Shown here: positions 43,891 through 52,599 of the stretch, one piece after another
Layout: every line of letters begins with the position of its first letter
Numbering within the stretch: position 1 is the first letter of the stretch
Source of the DNA: NORP240 sp038134485
GTDB taxonomy: Bacteria > Pseudomonadota > Gammaproteobacteria > Pseudomonadales > Pseudohongiellaceae
Assembly (NCBI GenBank): GCA_038134485.1
Contig: JAYPVG010000014.1
Location: forward strand, 1 to 64,000
Length of the DNA stretch: 64,000 bases
Direction of reading: 5' to 3'
Notes under the pieces: model-generated
Database searches by the model: none
Seen by the model: the letters and a program-made list of their open reading frames with translations, nothing else
Told to the model about the DNA's origin: nothing
Position numbers and translations under genes: made by a program

Positions 43891-44625
43891 ATGCGAGAAC
43901 TTAATGATAGCGCCCCACTGACCCTGGCAACCATGCTTGCAATTATCCTTGGTGCATACCTATTCACTGGCGATGCAAACGCGCAGTCCGACTACCAGGA
44001 TATATCACGTGTCAATGGCAGCATCGAGATCAAGCAGGGACAACAGGCAGGCAATGTTTCCACGGTAAATGGCAAAGTTCAGATCCTGGACGGAGCCAGC
44101 GTAGGATCAGTCTCAACGGTTAACGGCAGTATAGAACTCTCCCGACAGTCTTCCGCGCGAAATACCGAAACGGTGAACGGTGATATTCAGATTGGAAACG
44201 GGGTACTGGTCGACGGCAGTCTCGGCACCGTAAACGGCGATATACGAATTCGTGATAATGCCAGCATCGGAGATTCTATCCGCACTGTTAACGGTAACGT
44301 TGAACTCAATAAGGGTGTCTCTGTAACCGATAAAGTTCAGACTGCAAACGGCGATATCCGCCTTATTGGCAGCAGCGTAGGTGGTGATCTTGTCACCCGT
44401 AGCGGCGATGTTAGTCTGCAGGCGTCAAGCACTGTCACCGGGGACATTGTCTTCCATGACGACTCAAGATGGTGGGATAGGATCTTCAGTCCAGGCCGCC
44501 TGAAAACACCTCGTATTCATATCGACGCAAGCTCTGCCGTTCACGGTAACATTCACTTGCACAGACCCGTGGATCTTGACATCGAGGCAGGATCGGTAAC
44601 TGGCGAAATCGTGCGTCATTATTAG
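43891..44625 (+). CDS. Exported beta-solenoid repeat protein
   Basis: 244 aa. Hydrophobic N-terminus (LTLATMLAIILGAYLF, then DANAQ), a Sec signal or anchor. Residues about 38-180 form eight repeats of 18-19 residues, each with a TVNG-like turn and alternating hydrophobic residues: SRVNGSIEI, STVNGKVQI, STVNGSIEL, ETVNGDIQI, GTVNGDIRI, RTVNGNVEL, QTANGDIRL, VTRSGDVSL. That period fits a right-handed beta-helix, as in polymer-forming proteins and adhesin-like domains. The C-terminal part RIHIDASSAVHGNIHLHRPVDL continues the pattern. GGAG ribosome-binding site 8 nt before the ATG. Function unknown; its stop overlaps the stop of the convergent PEBP gene. Confidence 0.8.
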   Translation: MRELNDSAPLTLATMLAIILGAYLFTGDANAQSDYQDISRVNGSIEIKQGQQAGNVSTVNGKVQILDGASVGSVSTVNGSIELSRQSSARNTETVNGDIQIGNGVLVDGSLGTVNGDIRIRDNASIGDSIRTVNGNVELNKGVSVTDKVQTANGDIRLIGSSVGGDLVTRSGDVSLQASSTVTGDIVFHDDSRWWDRIFSPGRLKTPRIHIDASSAVHGNIHLHRPVDLDIEAGSVTGEIVRHY

Positions 44626-45230
44626 CGGGTTCGCTGGAAGTTACCGACCAGCAGCCCGGTGGCCAATACATGCCCTTCGATCGCTTCCAGCAAGCCTTCC
44701 TTGTCGAGGCCGACTGGTAGGTCAAGGTCGGTATCAATGGCGTAAACTCGGAAGTGATACTCATGGGACAGTCCATCCAGTGGGGGTCGTGGACCAAAAT
44801 AACCTGGACGCCCGACCCCGCTTAATCCGTTGATTAATCCATCAAGACCTTGCACAGCAGGCTGAGATTCGGTTGGCATGGCTTCCGGTAATCCCAACGC
44901 AGTCGCTGGAATGTTATATACCACCCAGTGCACAAAAGGTTGCGACATGCCTACTACTGGATCATCGCAGATCAGAGCCAATTCGACAGTTCCAACTGGC
45001 AAGTTACTCCAATAGATATCGATAGAACGGTTATCACCGTAATTGGAGTATGCGTGAGGGATAATTCCCCGGTGCTGAAATGCATAGCTGGACACTTCGA
45101 TAGTATCTGGCGCATCCGCCGCCCGGGCCACGCTGGCGAATAAGGTCCACCCGCATATCAGAGTCATCCGTATAATCAGTGTCATAACTATGTCTTGCTC
45201 CGGTCGGGTCAGTAGTCCGAATTGCCGCAT
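44622..45230 (-). CDS. PEBP / YbhB-YbcL family exported protein
   Basis: 202 aa if the ATG at 45230 is used, which overlaps the stop of the acyl-CoA synthetase gene (TAATG); an ATG at 45185 would place the signal peptide (ICGWTLFASVARA) at the very N-terminus and is an alternative. Raf-kinase-inhibitor-like fold: LALICDDPVVGMSQPFVHWVVYNIPA (D-D-P and H-W ligand-binding pocket), GRPGYFGPRPPLDGLSHEYHFRVYAID. The bacterial role is unknown. Confidence 0.83.
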   Translation of the reverse strand: MRQFGLLTRPEQDIVMTLIIRMTLICGWTLFASVARAADAPDTIEVSSYAFQHRGIIPHAYSNYGDNRSIDIYWSNLPVGTVELALICDDPVVGMSQPFVHWVVYNIPATALGLPEAMPTESQPAVQGLDGLINGLSGVGRPGYFGPRPPLDGLSHEYHFRVYAIDTDLDLPVGLDKEGLLEAIEGHVLATGLLVGNFQRTR

Positions 45231-46861
45231 TAGTCGACAGCAGCGGCCCGTTCGCGAAGTTTGTATTTCTGCACCTTGCCAGTTGATGTCTTGTCAATGG
45301 CGCCAAACACAACCTTCTTGGGCACTTTAAAACTGGCGAGCTCTTCACGGCAATAGCCTATCAGCTCATCACGCGTCATTTCCTGGCCCTGTTTCAATGC
45401 TACAAAAGCACATGGTACCTCACCCCATTTTTCATCCGGCGCCGCAACTACTGCGGCCTCAAGAATTTTAGGATGCTTGAATAACACTGACTCCAGTTCC
45501 AGAGACGAAATGTTTTCGCCGCCAGAGATAATAATATCTTTGGATCGGTCCTTGATTTGTACATAGCCATCCTCGTGCCATACGGCCAAATCTCCAGAAT
45601 GAAACCAGCCACCGGCAAATGATTCCTCGGTTGTGGGCGAATTTTTTAAATAGCCCTTCATAACCAGATTACCCCGCATGAATATCTCACCCATGGTTTG
45701 GCCGTCCTTTGGCACCGGCTCCAGATTCTCTGGATTCGCCACCATCAGCTCATCCTGTAATGGGGCTCTGACCCCCTGCCTGGCCAGAAGCTCCGCGCGA
45801 TCAGTAATTGATAAATCAGACCAGCTCTGTTGTGGCGCACAGACGACGCATGGACCATACGTCTCGGTAAGTCCATAAACATGAGACACACTAAAGTTCA
45901 TTTCCTCAATACCCGCTATGACAGCCGCCGGCGGCGCCGCGCCAGCTGTCATGACATGTACTTTATGATCAATTCCCTGCTTAAGCTCATCTGCAGCATT
46001 AATGAGAGTATTGAGCACCACAGGCGCGCCACAAAAATGACTGACCTTGTGCTCCCGCATTGCGTCAAATATCGCCTTGTCACGAACCTGTCGTAAACAC
46101 ACGCTGGTTCCGCCCACCACCGCCAGAGTCCACGGGAAGCACCAACCATTGCAATGAAACATCGGAAGCGTCCAGAGATAGACCGGGTGGCTAACCATAT
46201 CCCAACTCAAGGCATTGGAGACGGCATTCAAATAAGCACCTCGGTGATGGTACACAACTCCTTTCGGATTACCGGTGGTGCCCGAAGTATAGTTCAAGGA
46301 ACAGGCGGACCATTCATCTTGAACCTGAAAGCAGGAATACTCCGCATCGCCGGTTGCCAAAAACTGTTCATAACTCATCTCACCCAGGGATTCTCCACCT
46401 TCAAACTGTGAATCAACGATATCGATCACCAGCGGACGGGTGGGTAGCATCTCCAATGCCGCCTTGATGGTTTCACTGAACTCAAGATCGGTAAACAGCA
46501 CCTTTGTTTCAGCATGCTCCAGAATGAAGGCGATAGCCTTGGCGTCTAATCTGGTGTTCAGCGCATTAAGCACGGACCCTGGCATCAGTACACCAAAATG
46601 GGCTTCAAACATTTCCGGTGTATTAGCCGCCATGAAGGACACTGTGTCTCCCTCGCCGATTCCTTGCTTTATTAAAGCCGATGCCAACAGGCAACTGCGT
46701 CGATAGGTCTCGGCCCAGGTCTGTTGCAGGTTCCCATGGATAATAGCAACTCTGTGGGGGTACACGCTGGCAGCCCTCTCTATAAACGTGAGAGGTGTGA
46801 GCGGTGCAAAATTTGCCAGATTGCGATCCAGGGATTGTTGGTAGATGTTGTCGCTGCTCAT
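45230..46861 (-). CDS. Medium/long-chain acyl-CoA synthetase (AMP-binding)
   Basis: 543 aa. AMP-binding signature YTSGTTGNPKGVVYHHRG (about 184-201), VYGLTETYGP, GWFHSGDLAVWHEDGYVQIKDRSKDIIISGGENIS and the C-terminal catalytic Lys block KTSTGKVQKYKLRE. It activates a carboxylic acid to acyl-CoA through an acyl-adenylate. Overall it resembles the AlkK/DmdB group, which includes fatty-acid and methylmercaptopropionate ligases; the sequence alone does not settle the acid. The PEBP gene is coupled downstream. Confidence 0.88.
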   Translation of the reverse strand: MSSDNIYQQSLDRNLANFAPLTPLTFIERAASVYPHRVAIIHGNLQQTWAETYRRSCLLASALIKQGIGEGDTVSFMAANTPEMFEAHFGVLMPGSVLNALNTRLDAKAIAFILEHAETKVLFTDLEFSETIKAALEMLPTRPLVIDIVDSQFEGGESLGEMSYEQFLATGDAEYSCFQVQDEWSACSLNYTSGTTGNPKGVVYHHRGAYLNAVSNALSWDMVSHPVYLWTLPMFHCNGWCFPWTLAVVGGTSVCLRQVRDKAIFDAMREHKVSHFCGAPVVLNTLINAADELKQGIDHKVHVMTAGAAPPAAVIAGIEEMNFSVSHVYGLTETYGPCVVCAPQQSWSDLSITDRAELLARQGVRAPLQDELMVANPENLEPVPKDGQTMGEIFMRGNLVMKGYLKNSPTTEESFAGGWFHSGDLAVWHEDGYVQIKDRSKDIIISGGENISSLELESVLFKHPKILEAAVVAAPDEKWGEVPCAFVALKQGQEMTRDELIGYCREELASFKVPKKVVFGAIDKTSTGKVQKYKLRERAAAVD

Positions 46862-46913
46862 ACAGTAATCACTTTAAAATTTCAGGGTCAATGACTCCAG
46901 TCTGCTATCAGCC

Positions 46914-47060
46914 TCAACCCAGATCCCGGTAGCTGAAGCTCTCATTCGGAGTAATGATGGCACGCTTTAATTCTACCTGACCAGTGTTAATACGCTGGCC
47001 GAAATCATCCAGTACAGGGTAATCCACATTAGCGAAGCAATTCGGGTAAAATGGATCCAT
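46914..47060 (-). CDS. Small ORF of unknown status upstream of the acyl-CoA synthetase gene
   Basis: 48 codons, ATG at 47060, TGA at 46914-46916: MDPFYPNCFANVDYPVLDDF, GQRINTGQVELKRAII, TPNESFSYRDLG. The composition looks like real protein (mixed, no shadow bias), but there is no clear ribosome-binding site and an in-frame stop lies 15 nt upstream. It may be the remaining 3' end of a lost gene. Confidence 0.3.
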   Translation of the reverse strand: MDPFYPNCFANVDYPVLDDFGQRINTGQVELKRAIITPNESFSYRDLG

Positions 47061-47220
47061 GGCAACATCAATCTACAACTCTGGACTAAAAGGTTTATTC
47101 GCGACTTTCTACCTCGGTGACAGCAGCTCAACCGCGCGTCAGGCATTATCACTGCTGTTGCTAGTTCGTACACTTGTCACTGTATTGGGGGGGCTGGGGC
47201 TGATTGGCTACCACGCATAG
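47059..47220 (+). CDS. Short hydrophobic ORF, possible membrane-protein remnant
   Basis: 53 codons from ATG at 47059 to TAG at 47218-47220. The C-terminal half, ALSLLLLVRTLVTVLGGLGLIGYHA, is a plausible membrane helix. It overlaps the minus-strand small ORF by two bases only. It directly precedes, in the same frame, the response-regulator remnant. Could be the tail of a flippase-like membrane protein, but this is a guess. Confidence 0.25.
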   Translation: MATSIYNSGLKGLFATFYLGDSSSTARQALSLLLLVRTLVTVLGGLGLIGYHA

Positions 47221-47391
47221 ACCGACGCCAAGGCGATCCAGGAACCCAAGTCTGTTCGACGCCCGGAATGGGAACATATTCTGAAAGTATTGAACGAGAA
47301 TGAGGGAAATATTTCTGCTACAGCGCGACAGCTAAAAATGCATCGGCGAACGCTGCAGCGCAAACTGCAGAAAAAACCGCTTGTCAGATAG
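47221..47391 (+). pseudogene. C-terminal remnant of a RegA/PrrA/RoxR-type response regulator
   Basis: A 56-codon stretch ending in TAG encodes RRPEWEHILKVLNENEGNIS and ATARQLKMHRRTLQRKLQKK. This is the Fis-like helix-turn-helix of the RegA/ActR/PrrA/RoxR redox regulators, where it forms the last about 55 residues. The codon just before is a TAG stop, there is no start codon at the boundary and no receiver domain upstream in any frame I read. It is therefore a truncated gene. Identity rests on the motif NISATARxLxMHRRTLQRKL. Confidence 0.7.
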
Positions 47392-47445
47392 TCTGGGGAG
47401 TGGAAGTTCGCCCGCTTCGATTTCAATCTTACCCATTGAATTTAT

Positions 47446-48237
47446 TCAGCGCCGCATTAATGGCACATGATTGAGATGCCGTCCTCCATCAACAATCAGT
47501 GTCTCGCCGGTAACTGCCTGAGGACCCACAATGAAATGATAGATCGCCTCTGCCACAGTTTCCGGCGTTGCATTGAAACCGAGCGGCGCATTATCGCGAT
47601 TACTTTGCATGACTGTCTGGTAACGTTCATCTCCCATTCCATTGCGCAGCCAGTCACCCTCGATAAAGCCGGGACATATGGTATTAACACGCACTTTGGG
47701 CCCCAGCACCCTGGCCAATGACATACTCATCGTAACCATTGCACCTTTTGAAGCTGCATAGGCAATACAGCTGCCTATACCATTGACAGCGGCCGTCGAT
47801 GCGACATTCACTATGCATCCACCTGCTTCCTGTTGCTGCATAATTTCATTAGCTGCCCGGGTCATTTGGTAAGCACCGATCACATTCACTGCATAAATTC
47901 GTTGAAAATCCTCGGCACTCAATCCTTCAAGCTTGCTATGGTCAACGAATTTAGTAGTTCCGGCATTATTAACCAGTATGTCGAGTCGTCCCCAGCGATC
48001 GCAGGCTTGCCTCACAACCTCGTGGCAATCGTCATCCCGGGCAACGTTAGCTCCAGAAACCAGAGCATCCGCGCCTAACTTTCTGCATTCTTCAGCCACC
48101 GCCTCCGCAGCTTCTTTTTTGGTGCTGTAATTGACAACCACATTACAGCCCAGCGACGCAAGTAACCTTGCTGTAGCGGCACCTACTCCACTACTGGAAC
48201 CGGTAATTATCGCCACGTGATCTTTCAAATCTTTCAT
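47446..48237 (-). CDS. Short-chain dehydrogenase/reductase (FabG-like)
   Basis: 263 aa from the ATG at 48237, which has GGAAA 6 nt upstream; an ATG at 48249 would add four residues. Classical SDR: AIITGSSSGVGAATARLLA (NAD(P) motif TGxxxGxG), LVNNAGTT, Ser in VNVASTAA, catalytic YAASK and INTICPGFI-like VRVNTICPGFI. NADP preference is suggested by NYSTKKEA after the second strand. It reduces a keto or oxidises a hydroxy group; the substrate is unknown. The acyl-CoA synthetase nearby suggests acyl metabolism. Confidence 0.87.
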   Translation of the reverse strand: MKDLKDHVAIITGSSSGVGAATARLLASLGCNVVVNYSTKKEAAEAVAEECRKLGADALVSGANVARDDDCHEVVRQACDRWGRLDILVNNAGTTKFVDHSKLEGLSAEDFQRIYAVNVIGAYQMTRAANEIMQQQEAGGCIVNVASTAAVNGIGSCIAYAASKGAMVTMSMSLARVLGPKVRVNTICPGFIEGDWLRNGMGDERYQTVMQSNRDNAPLGFNATPETVAEAIYHFIVGPQAVTGETLIVDGGRHLNHVPLMRR

Positions 48238-48735
48238 AGAAATTTCCATCTGTAAGTTGAATTCCGATAGTCAGCCTTTCCTATCTGGTGTCATGAGAGT
48301 AGCAGAATTGGCCGCATTAACCCACGTCTGACTAATTTGAAGCCCGTAAGCCAAGAGATGAGCGCTTGTTCTATTGATGTGACAATTTGTAACCGAAGAC
48401 AGAGGAATTTTCCCGCTGTGCTACCATTTTCAGCACTTTTTAGTCGGACTCCTTAAGGGATAAGGTTGTCTGCTGAAAAGAGTCGACGGTGGGGCCTGGG
48501 AGTTTTTCTTTGTTCCCCCCTTTATAAATAGCATTGAGCGGCTTTCAAGCCACCACGTCGGCGTTTCTTGACTGATCCTGTAGTAGAAAGAATTCCCCTG
48601 ACTTAACCAACCGATTCCACTTCGCTAATCAAGGCTGCCCACGAATATTCGGTACAAGAGGGCCATCAAATCGAACCCCAATCTGAATCGCGTCCGGTAT
48701 TAATAAGCAGAATTGTCAGAGGCTCAGGGAGATTA
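48238..48735. other. Non-coding stretch (498 bp)
   Basis: No convincing gene. A short inverted repeat GGCTT-TC-AAGCC lies at 48540-48551. Nothing else could be named. Confidence 0.4.
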
Positions 48736-49506
48736 CTAGTCAAGGTTAGCCAGGGCCCTACTGCGCGCGTAGCGGCGTCTTTCTCGAGCCATTTCATGGT
48801 AAATATCGGAGCTCAGATACAGGTAGTATTCACTGCGGGCAATATTGCGCTTGAGCGAGTCGAGCAAAGGATCCTCGCCACTAAGAGTTAACTCGGCGAC
48901 TTCCAGTCTTAACTTGAGAAGCCCGTGGGCCTTTCGGAGATGTTCAACGCGTGCACCGTTAAGATTGAAATTAGAAGCATCAAAATGCCATGCAACGACC
49001 TTGCGGAGACCCTTTTCCAATCTGGGATCATCTCTCTCGTACAATTTTTTGTACAGATGCTCGAGATAGGCATAATGATTATTAACCTGGTCCCATCTCG
49101 CCATTTGCTGATCTACATCAATCAAGCGCTCCACGATTGCCAGCTGTGACTCACTGATCAGCCCTTCGTTGACTCGAGTAACGTGCAGCGCTCGCTTGTA
49201 TGCATCACTGGCAGCCATCAGGTCGCCAGATTTATTCAATTGAAATCCGAGTGCCTTGAGCGCCTCTTTCAATCTGATGTCGTAGGGACCGAATCGGGTC
49301 TCCAGTTCGCTTACCAATTGCAATTGCCTGGCTACCAACTCCTGCTTGCTGGGTCTTGGGTCAATCAATGACTGGCTTTGCTGTAAGAAGGAAGATGTTA
49401 CGGGGGGATTATCGGCTAACAGAGGACTCGGGGCCACTATCATTGCGATAGAGACAAGAACGAAAAGAAGGTCTGTGTGATGTTTACCTCTACCCATACT
49501 CTGCAT
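48736..49506 (-). CDS. Exported helical-repeat (TPR-like) protein
   Basis: 256 aa from the ATG at 49506 (AGGAG 10 nt upstream); a TTG at 49515 is possible. Signal peptide ends near APSPLLAD. The mature part is all-helical with TPR-like helix pairs: LVSELETRFGPYDIRLKEALKALGFQLNKSGDLMAASDAYKRALHVTRVNEGL and VNNHYAYLEHLYKKLYERDDPRLEKGLRKVVAWHFDA. The second motif resembles tetratricopeptide proteins counting linked response times in sensory or assembly proteins, but no function can be given. It lies 166 bp downstream of the MoxR/VWA operon on the same strand. Confidence 0.7.
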   Translation of the reverse strand: MQSMGRGKHHTDLLFVLVSIAMIVAPSPLLADNPPVTSSFLQQSQSLIDPRPSKQELVARQLQLVSELETRFGPYDIRLKEALKALGFQLNKSGDLMAASDAYKRALHVTRVNEGLISESQLAIVERLIDVDQQMARWDQVNNHYAYLEHLYKKLYERDDPRLEKGLRKVVAWHFDASNFNLNGARVEHLRKAHGLLKLRLEVAELTLSGEDPLLDSLKRNIARSEYYLYLSSDIYHEMARERRRYARSRALANLD

Positions 49507-49672
49507 TACGGGCAAACTCCTGTGCCCTCAATATCGCGCAATTACTATCGCTTTACAACAATTATCGGCCGCGATATCAGCAAAATATTTCAGTATTATG
49601 ACGTTTTCATGACAAATAAAATCTATGTTTTTATTAAAATCAGCGGCTTACGATTTCAATCTCAAAGATTGG

Positions 49673-51697
49673 CTATCTGTAGGTTCGATTGGCAATTTTT
49701 GCCTCCGCTATCAGTAGTACAACTATGAGGCACATTATCCACCACCAGACACGCTGCGGTTGTTCCAGCTCAGCAGCCATTTGGGCGGTCTGTACTTCCC
49801 TTGACTGAACGGGACTGGTTTCCGGGTTGATAATCATGTCGTTCACAGTACCGACGCTTGTAGCTAGCAGGTTGGATTCCTCGGTCGGCAAATTTACAGC
49901 AAAATAGCGCGTCTCCTCACCTGACCGCACAGCAGTAAAACCGGGTTGATTTGCCTCGATGGTGATGGTACCCGCCCCAAGGTCACCCCTTTCCCCGTCG
50001 GGGTAAATCACTTCCAGTTCTGCACCATTATCACTTTCAAGCGAACCCTCCAGGCTTATGGAATCTCCAATACCATAGGCGCGCTGGCTGGTTTCGGGTG
50101 CCACCAAGTGACGAAGGGTTTCATGAACGAACGGCAGGTACATACCTTGCAATGCCAAATTATTCCATTCAAGATCCATAGTCGACGCAAATAGAATTAC
50201 CTTTCCTTGTCCAACCTGCCTTTCGGCCCGCGCCGGCAAANNNNNNNNNNCATCCGCATCTTCGCTCGGAAGCAGCTGCCAGTGGCGTTGAAATCTTGCG
50301 GTCCAGTCAATGTCCAGAGGCTGAAGAATTGGGTGGCGTCGGTCAAAATCGGCAATAACGAGGTAATCATCAATGAATGCACCACTGGGTGACTGCAGCA
50401 AAGCCGGGCTAATATCAGCCAACTGCTGATTGAACAGTTCAGGCTGCACACGATCACCGGGCGCAATCAGCAGACTGCCCCCATCTCTCGTGTACTGAAT
50501 TAATTGCTGCGCCTGGCTATTAGTGAGATCCCCCACGTTCAGCAAAACCGCCACATCGTGCTCAGACAGCAGTTGGGAATTCAGTCGATTTGATTCGATC
50601 GTATCAAGACTGAAAGGCGAAACTTCTGCACTGCTTACTGCCAGTCCGAACCAGTGTCCCTCATCGTCAAACCAGTTTGGAGATGATTCGCCATTCACCA
50701 ATAAGACTCGAATTTTGCGCGCAACATCCACCGTGAAGTAAAAATCATTGTCCGTCCGAAAATTGTCACCGTTAACGGTCACGCGACCTCTTCGAACGCC
50801 TGTCGCATCAAAATCCCCGGTCAGATTAACTACGGCCTCGGAAGCCTCTGATAAGTCCACTCGCTGCCTGTCGACTACGGTATCGTCGATGCTCAATGTG
50901 ACTTCGGCTTCATTAAGATACACGGAACCGGTACTGCGCACCCGCGCCAGTATGGTCTGTTCGCTAGCTGCCCCTTCAAGAAGACGCTCGGGAGACCTCA
51001 CATCTGTCAGCACTAGATTACTGCTTTCTTCCTCGGCGACGTTGATTCCGGAAAAAACCACGCCTGGTGCCAACTTCCAGTCGGCATCGTTCTCATCCAA
51101 ACCAACCTGCTGATAATCGGAAATCAGGTACACACGCTTGTTGCCATAGTTGGAGCTGCCCAATAACTGGTCAGCCAGGCGCAGATTGGGCATGAATCGA
51201 GTGCCTCCGTATCCGGCTTCGCCCAGATTCTGCAGCGTGGACCGTACGCTATCCAGATCCGTGGTGAGTTCCCGAATCATATCCACACCATTGGAAAACA
51301 CCACCAGCGCCACTTCGTCGCCCGGGCGCAGATCGTTGACAATATCCACCGCTTCTCGTCTGGCAGTCTCAAAACGATCGCCGTAGCGCATGCTCATGGA
51401 ATTATCCAACACCAAGACGACGGCGGCCGGATCGGCATCCAGCAGACGCGCAATGGTCTGATTTATAAGCGGTCGCGCGAAAGCAAATACCAGAAGCGCG
51501 ATCAGCGCGGCTCGTAATAAAAGCAACAACCATTGCTGTATTTGCTGAAACAATACTAGCTTCTTGGATGTTTTCTTTAGGAAACGGATAGTGCCAAACA
51601 TAAGTTTAGGCGGCTTTTCCTTGCGGATTAAATGAATAGCAACGGGGAGGAGCGCGGCAAACAGGCCAAACAGAAAAAGCGGCGAAAGAAATACCAT
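49673..51697 (-). CDS. BatA-type VWA membrane protein (contains a 10-N gap)
   Basis: 674 aa with four unknown residues from the gap. N-terminal BatA domain: FLSPLFLFGLFAALLPVAIHLIRKEKPPKLMFGTIRFL then a second helix QWLLLLLRAALIALLVFAFARPLI. VWA domain (about 90-210) with complete MIDAS start DNSMS in VVLVLDNSMSMRYGDRF and RPGDEVALVVFSNG. A large periplasmic region follows with a DVAVLLNVGDLTNSQAQQLIQYTRDGGSLLIAPGD block, then a C-terminal helix VWWWIMCLIVVLLIAEAKIA. Both sides of the gap are in one frame. Last gene of the operon; its ATG overlaps the DUF58 stop (TGATG). Confidence 0.88.
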   Translation of the reverse strand: MVFLSPLFLFGLFAALLPVAIHLIRKEKPPKLMFGTIRFLKKTSKKLVLFQQIQQWLLLLLRAALIALLVFAFARPLINQTIARLLDADPAAVVLVLDNSMSMRYGDRFETARREAVDIVNDLRPGDEVALVVFSNGVDMIRELTTDLDSVRSTLQNLGEAGYGGTRFMPNLRLADQLLGSSNYGNKRVYLISDYQQVGLDENDADWKLAPGVVFSGINVAEEESSNLVLTDVRSPERLLEGAASEQTILARVRSTGSVYLNEAEVTLSIDDTVVDRQRVDLSEASEAVVNLTGDFDATGVRRGRVTVNGDNFRTDNDFYFTVDVARKIRVLLVNGESSPNWFDDEGHWFGLAVSSAEVSPFSLDTIESNRLNSQLLSEHDVAVLLNVGDLTNSQAQQLIQYTRDGGSLLIAPGDRVQPELFNQQLADISPALLQSPSGAFIDDYLVIADFDRRHPILQPLDIDWTARFQRHWQLLPSEDADXXXXLPARAERQVGQGKVILFASTMDLEWNNLALQGMYLPFVHETLRHLVAPETSQRAYGIGDSISLEGSLESDNGAELEVIYPDGERGDLGAGTITIEANQPGFTAVRSGEETRYFAVNLPTEESNLLATSVGTVNDMIINPETSPVQSREVQTAQMAAELEQPQRVWWWIMCLIVVLLIAEAKIANRTYR
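50241..50250. other. Assembly gap (10 N)
   Basis: Ten N inside the BatA-type gene. The frame matches on both sides if the gap is really 10 bases, but the number is probably nominal. Confidence 0.99.
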
Positions 51698-52590
51698 CAG
51701 TAACTTCTCCCTCGCTTGGAAATATAAGACGAAAGTGCCTCATCGAGTGGGTCTTTGGTATTTATAAGGCAATAGTCCACTCCGCTGCTCTGACACTGCT
51801 TGCGGCAATATTCGAGGAATTCGTTGAGATTCTTCAAATAGGCTTCTCGAATTGCCGCCGGTGAGGTAATGAACGATTCATTGCTCTCCATGTCGATAAA
51901 TTCCGAAGGTTCATTGAAAGGAAAATTCAACTCCGCGTTATCCATAATCTGAAACGTGATGACATCATTGCCCATACTGCGTAAATTCTGTAAGGCATTT
52001 ATGACCCGCGACTCATCATCCAACATATCGGTAATCAGGATCACCAGGCTTTTCTTGTGCAAATGGGAAGCCAGATCAGCCAGCGGTTTGACTACATCGG
52101 TTCGAGTCCCGGACTCCAATTGTGCAAGCGATCGTAGAATTCGAATCAGGTGCGGCTGCCTGCACTTGGCGGGAATGAACTCACGAACCTCATCGTCGAA
52201 AGTGATTAATCCTACGGCGTCACGCTGTCGCATGATGAAGTAAGCCAGCGCGGAGGCCAGGGTCCGTGCATATTCAAACTTGCTTATGCCACCCGAGGTA
52301 TAGGCCATTGAGGCACTGGTATCAAGGGCTATGAAGCAACGGACATTGGTTTCATCTTCGTATTGCTTGATGTAGAACTTTTCGCTGCGCGCATACAGCT
52401 TCCAGTCTACATGGCGCATGTCATCTCCAGGGTAATAGTTACGGTAATCATTGAACTCGACACTGAAGCCGCGTCTCGGGCTCTTGTGCAAGCCCGATAA
52501 AAATCCTTCCACCACGACGCGCGCACGCAGCTCAAGATTGTCCAGGCTAGCCAGTACACTAGGATCCAGAAAGTTCAAAGACTCTGCCAT
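51697..52590 (-). CDS. DUF58 (VWA-like) protein
   Basis: 297 aa, soluble. DUF58 core: HKSPRRGFSVEFNDYRNYYPGDDMRHVDWKLYARSEKFYIKQYEDE, followed by a VWA-like MIDAS segment LDTSASMAYTS and LVILITDMLDDES. DUF58 proteins are regular partners of MoxR ATPases and are thought to bind them through the VWA fold. Nine bp after moxR and coupled to the BatA-type gene. Confidence 0.92.
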   Translation of the reverse strand: MAESLNFLDPSVLASLDNLELRARVVVEGFLSGLHKSPRRGFSVEFNDYRNYYPGDDMRHVDWKLYARSEKFYIKQYEDETNVRCFIALDTSASMAYTSGGISKFEYARTLASALAYFIMRQRDAVGLITFDDEVREFIPAKCRQPHLIRILRSLAQLESGTRTDVVKPLADLASHLHKKSLVILITDMLDDESRVINALQNLRSMGNDVITFQIMDNAELNFPFNEPSEFIDMESNESFITSPAAIREAYLKNLNEFLEYCRKQCQSSGVDYCLINTKDPLDEALSSYISKRGRSY

Positions 52591-52599
52591 AGGAGAACC

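Larger units (their letters stand above)
46862..47445. other. Degenerate intergenic region (584 bp)
   Basis: Contains the three short or broken reading frames listed separately, two on the plus and one on the minus strand. No transposase or repeat borders were seen, so the gene loss looks like plain decay. Confidence 0.5.
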
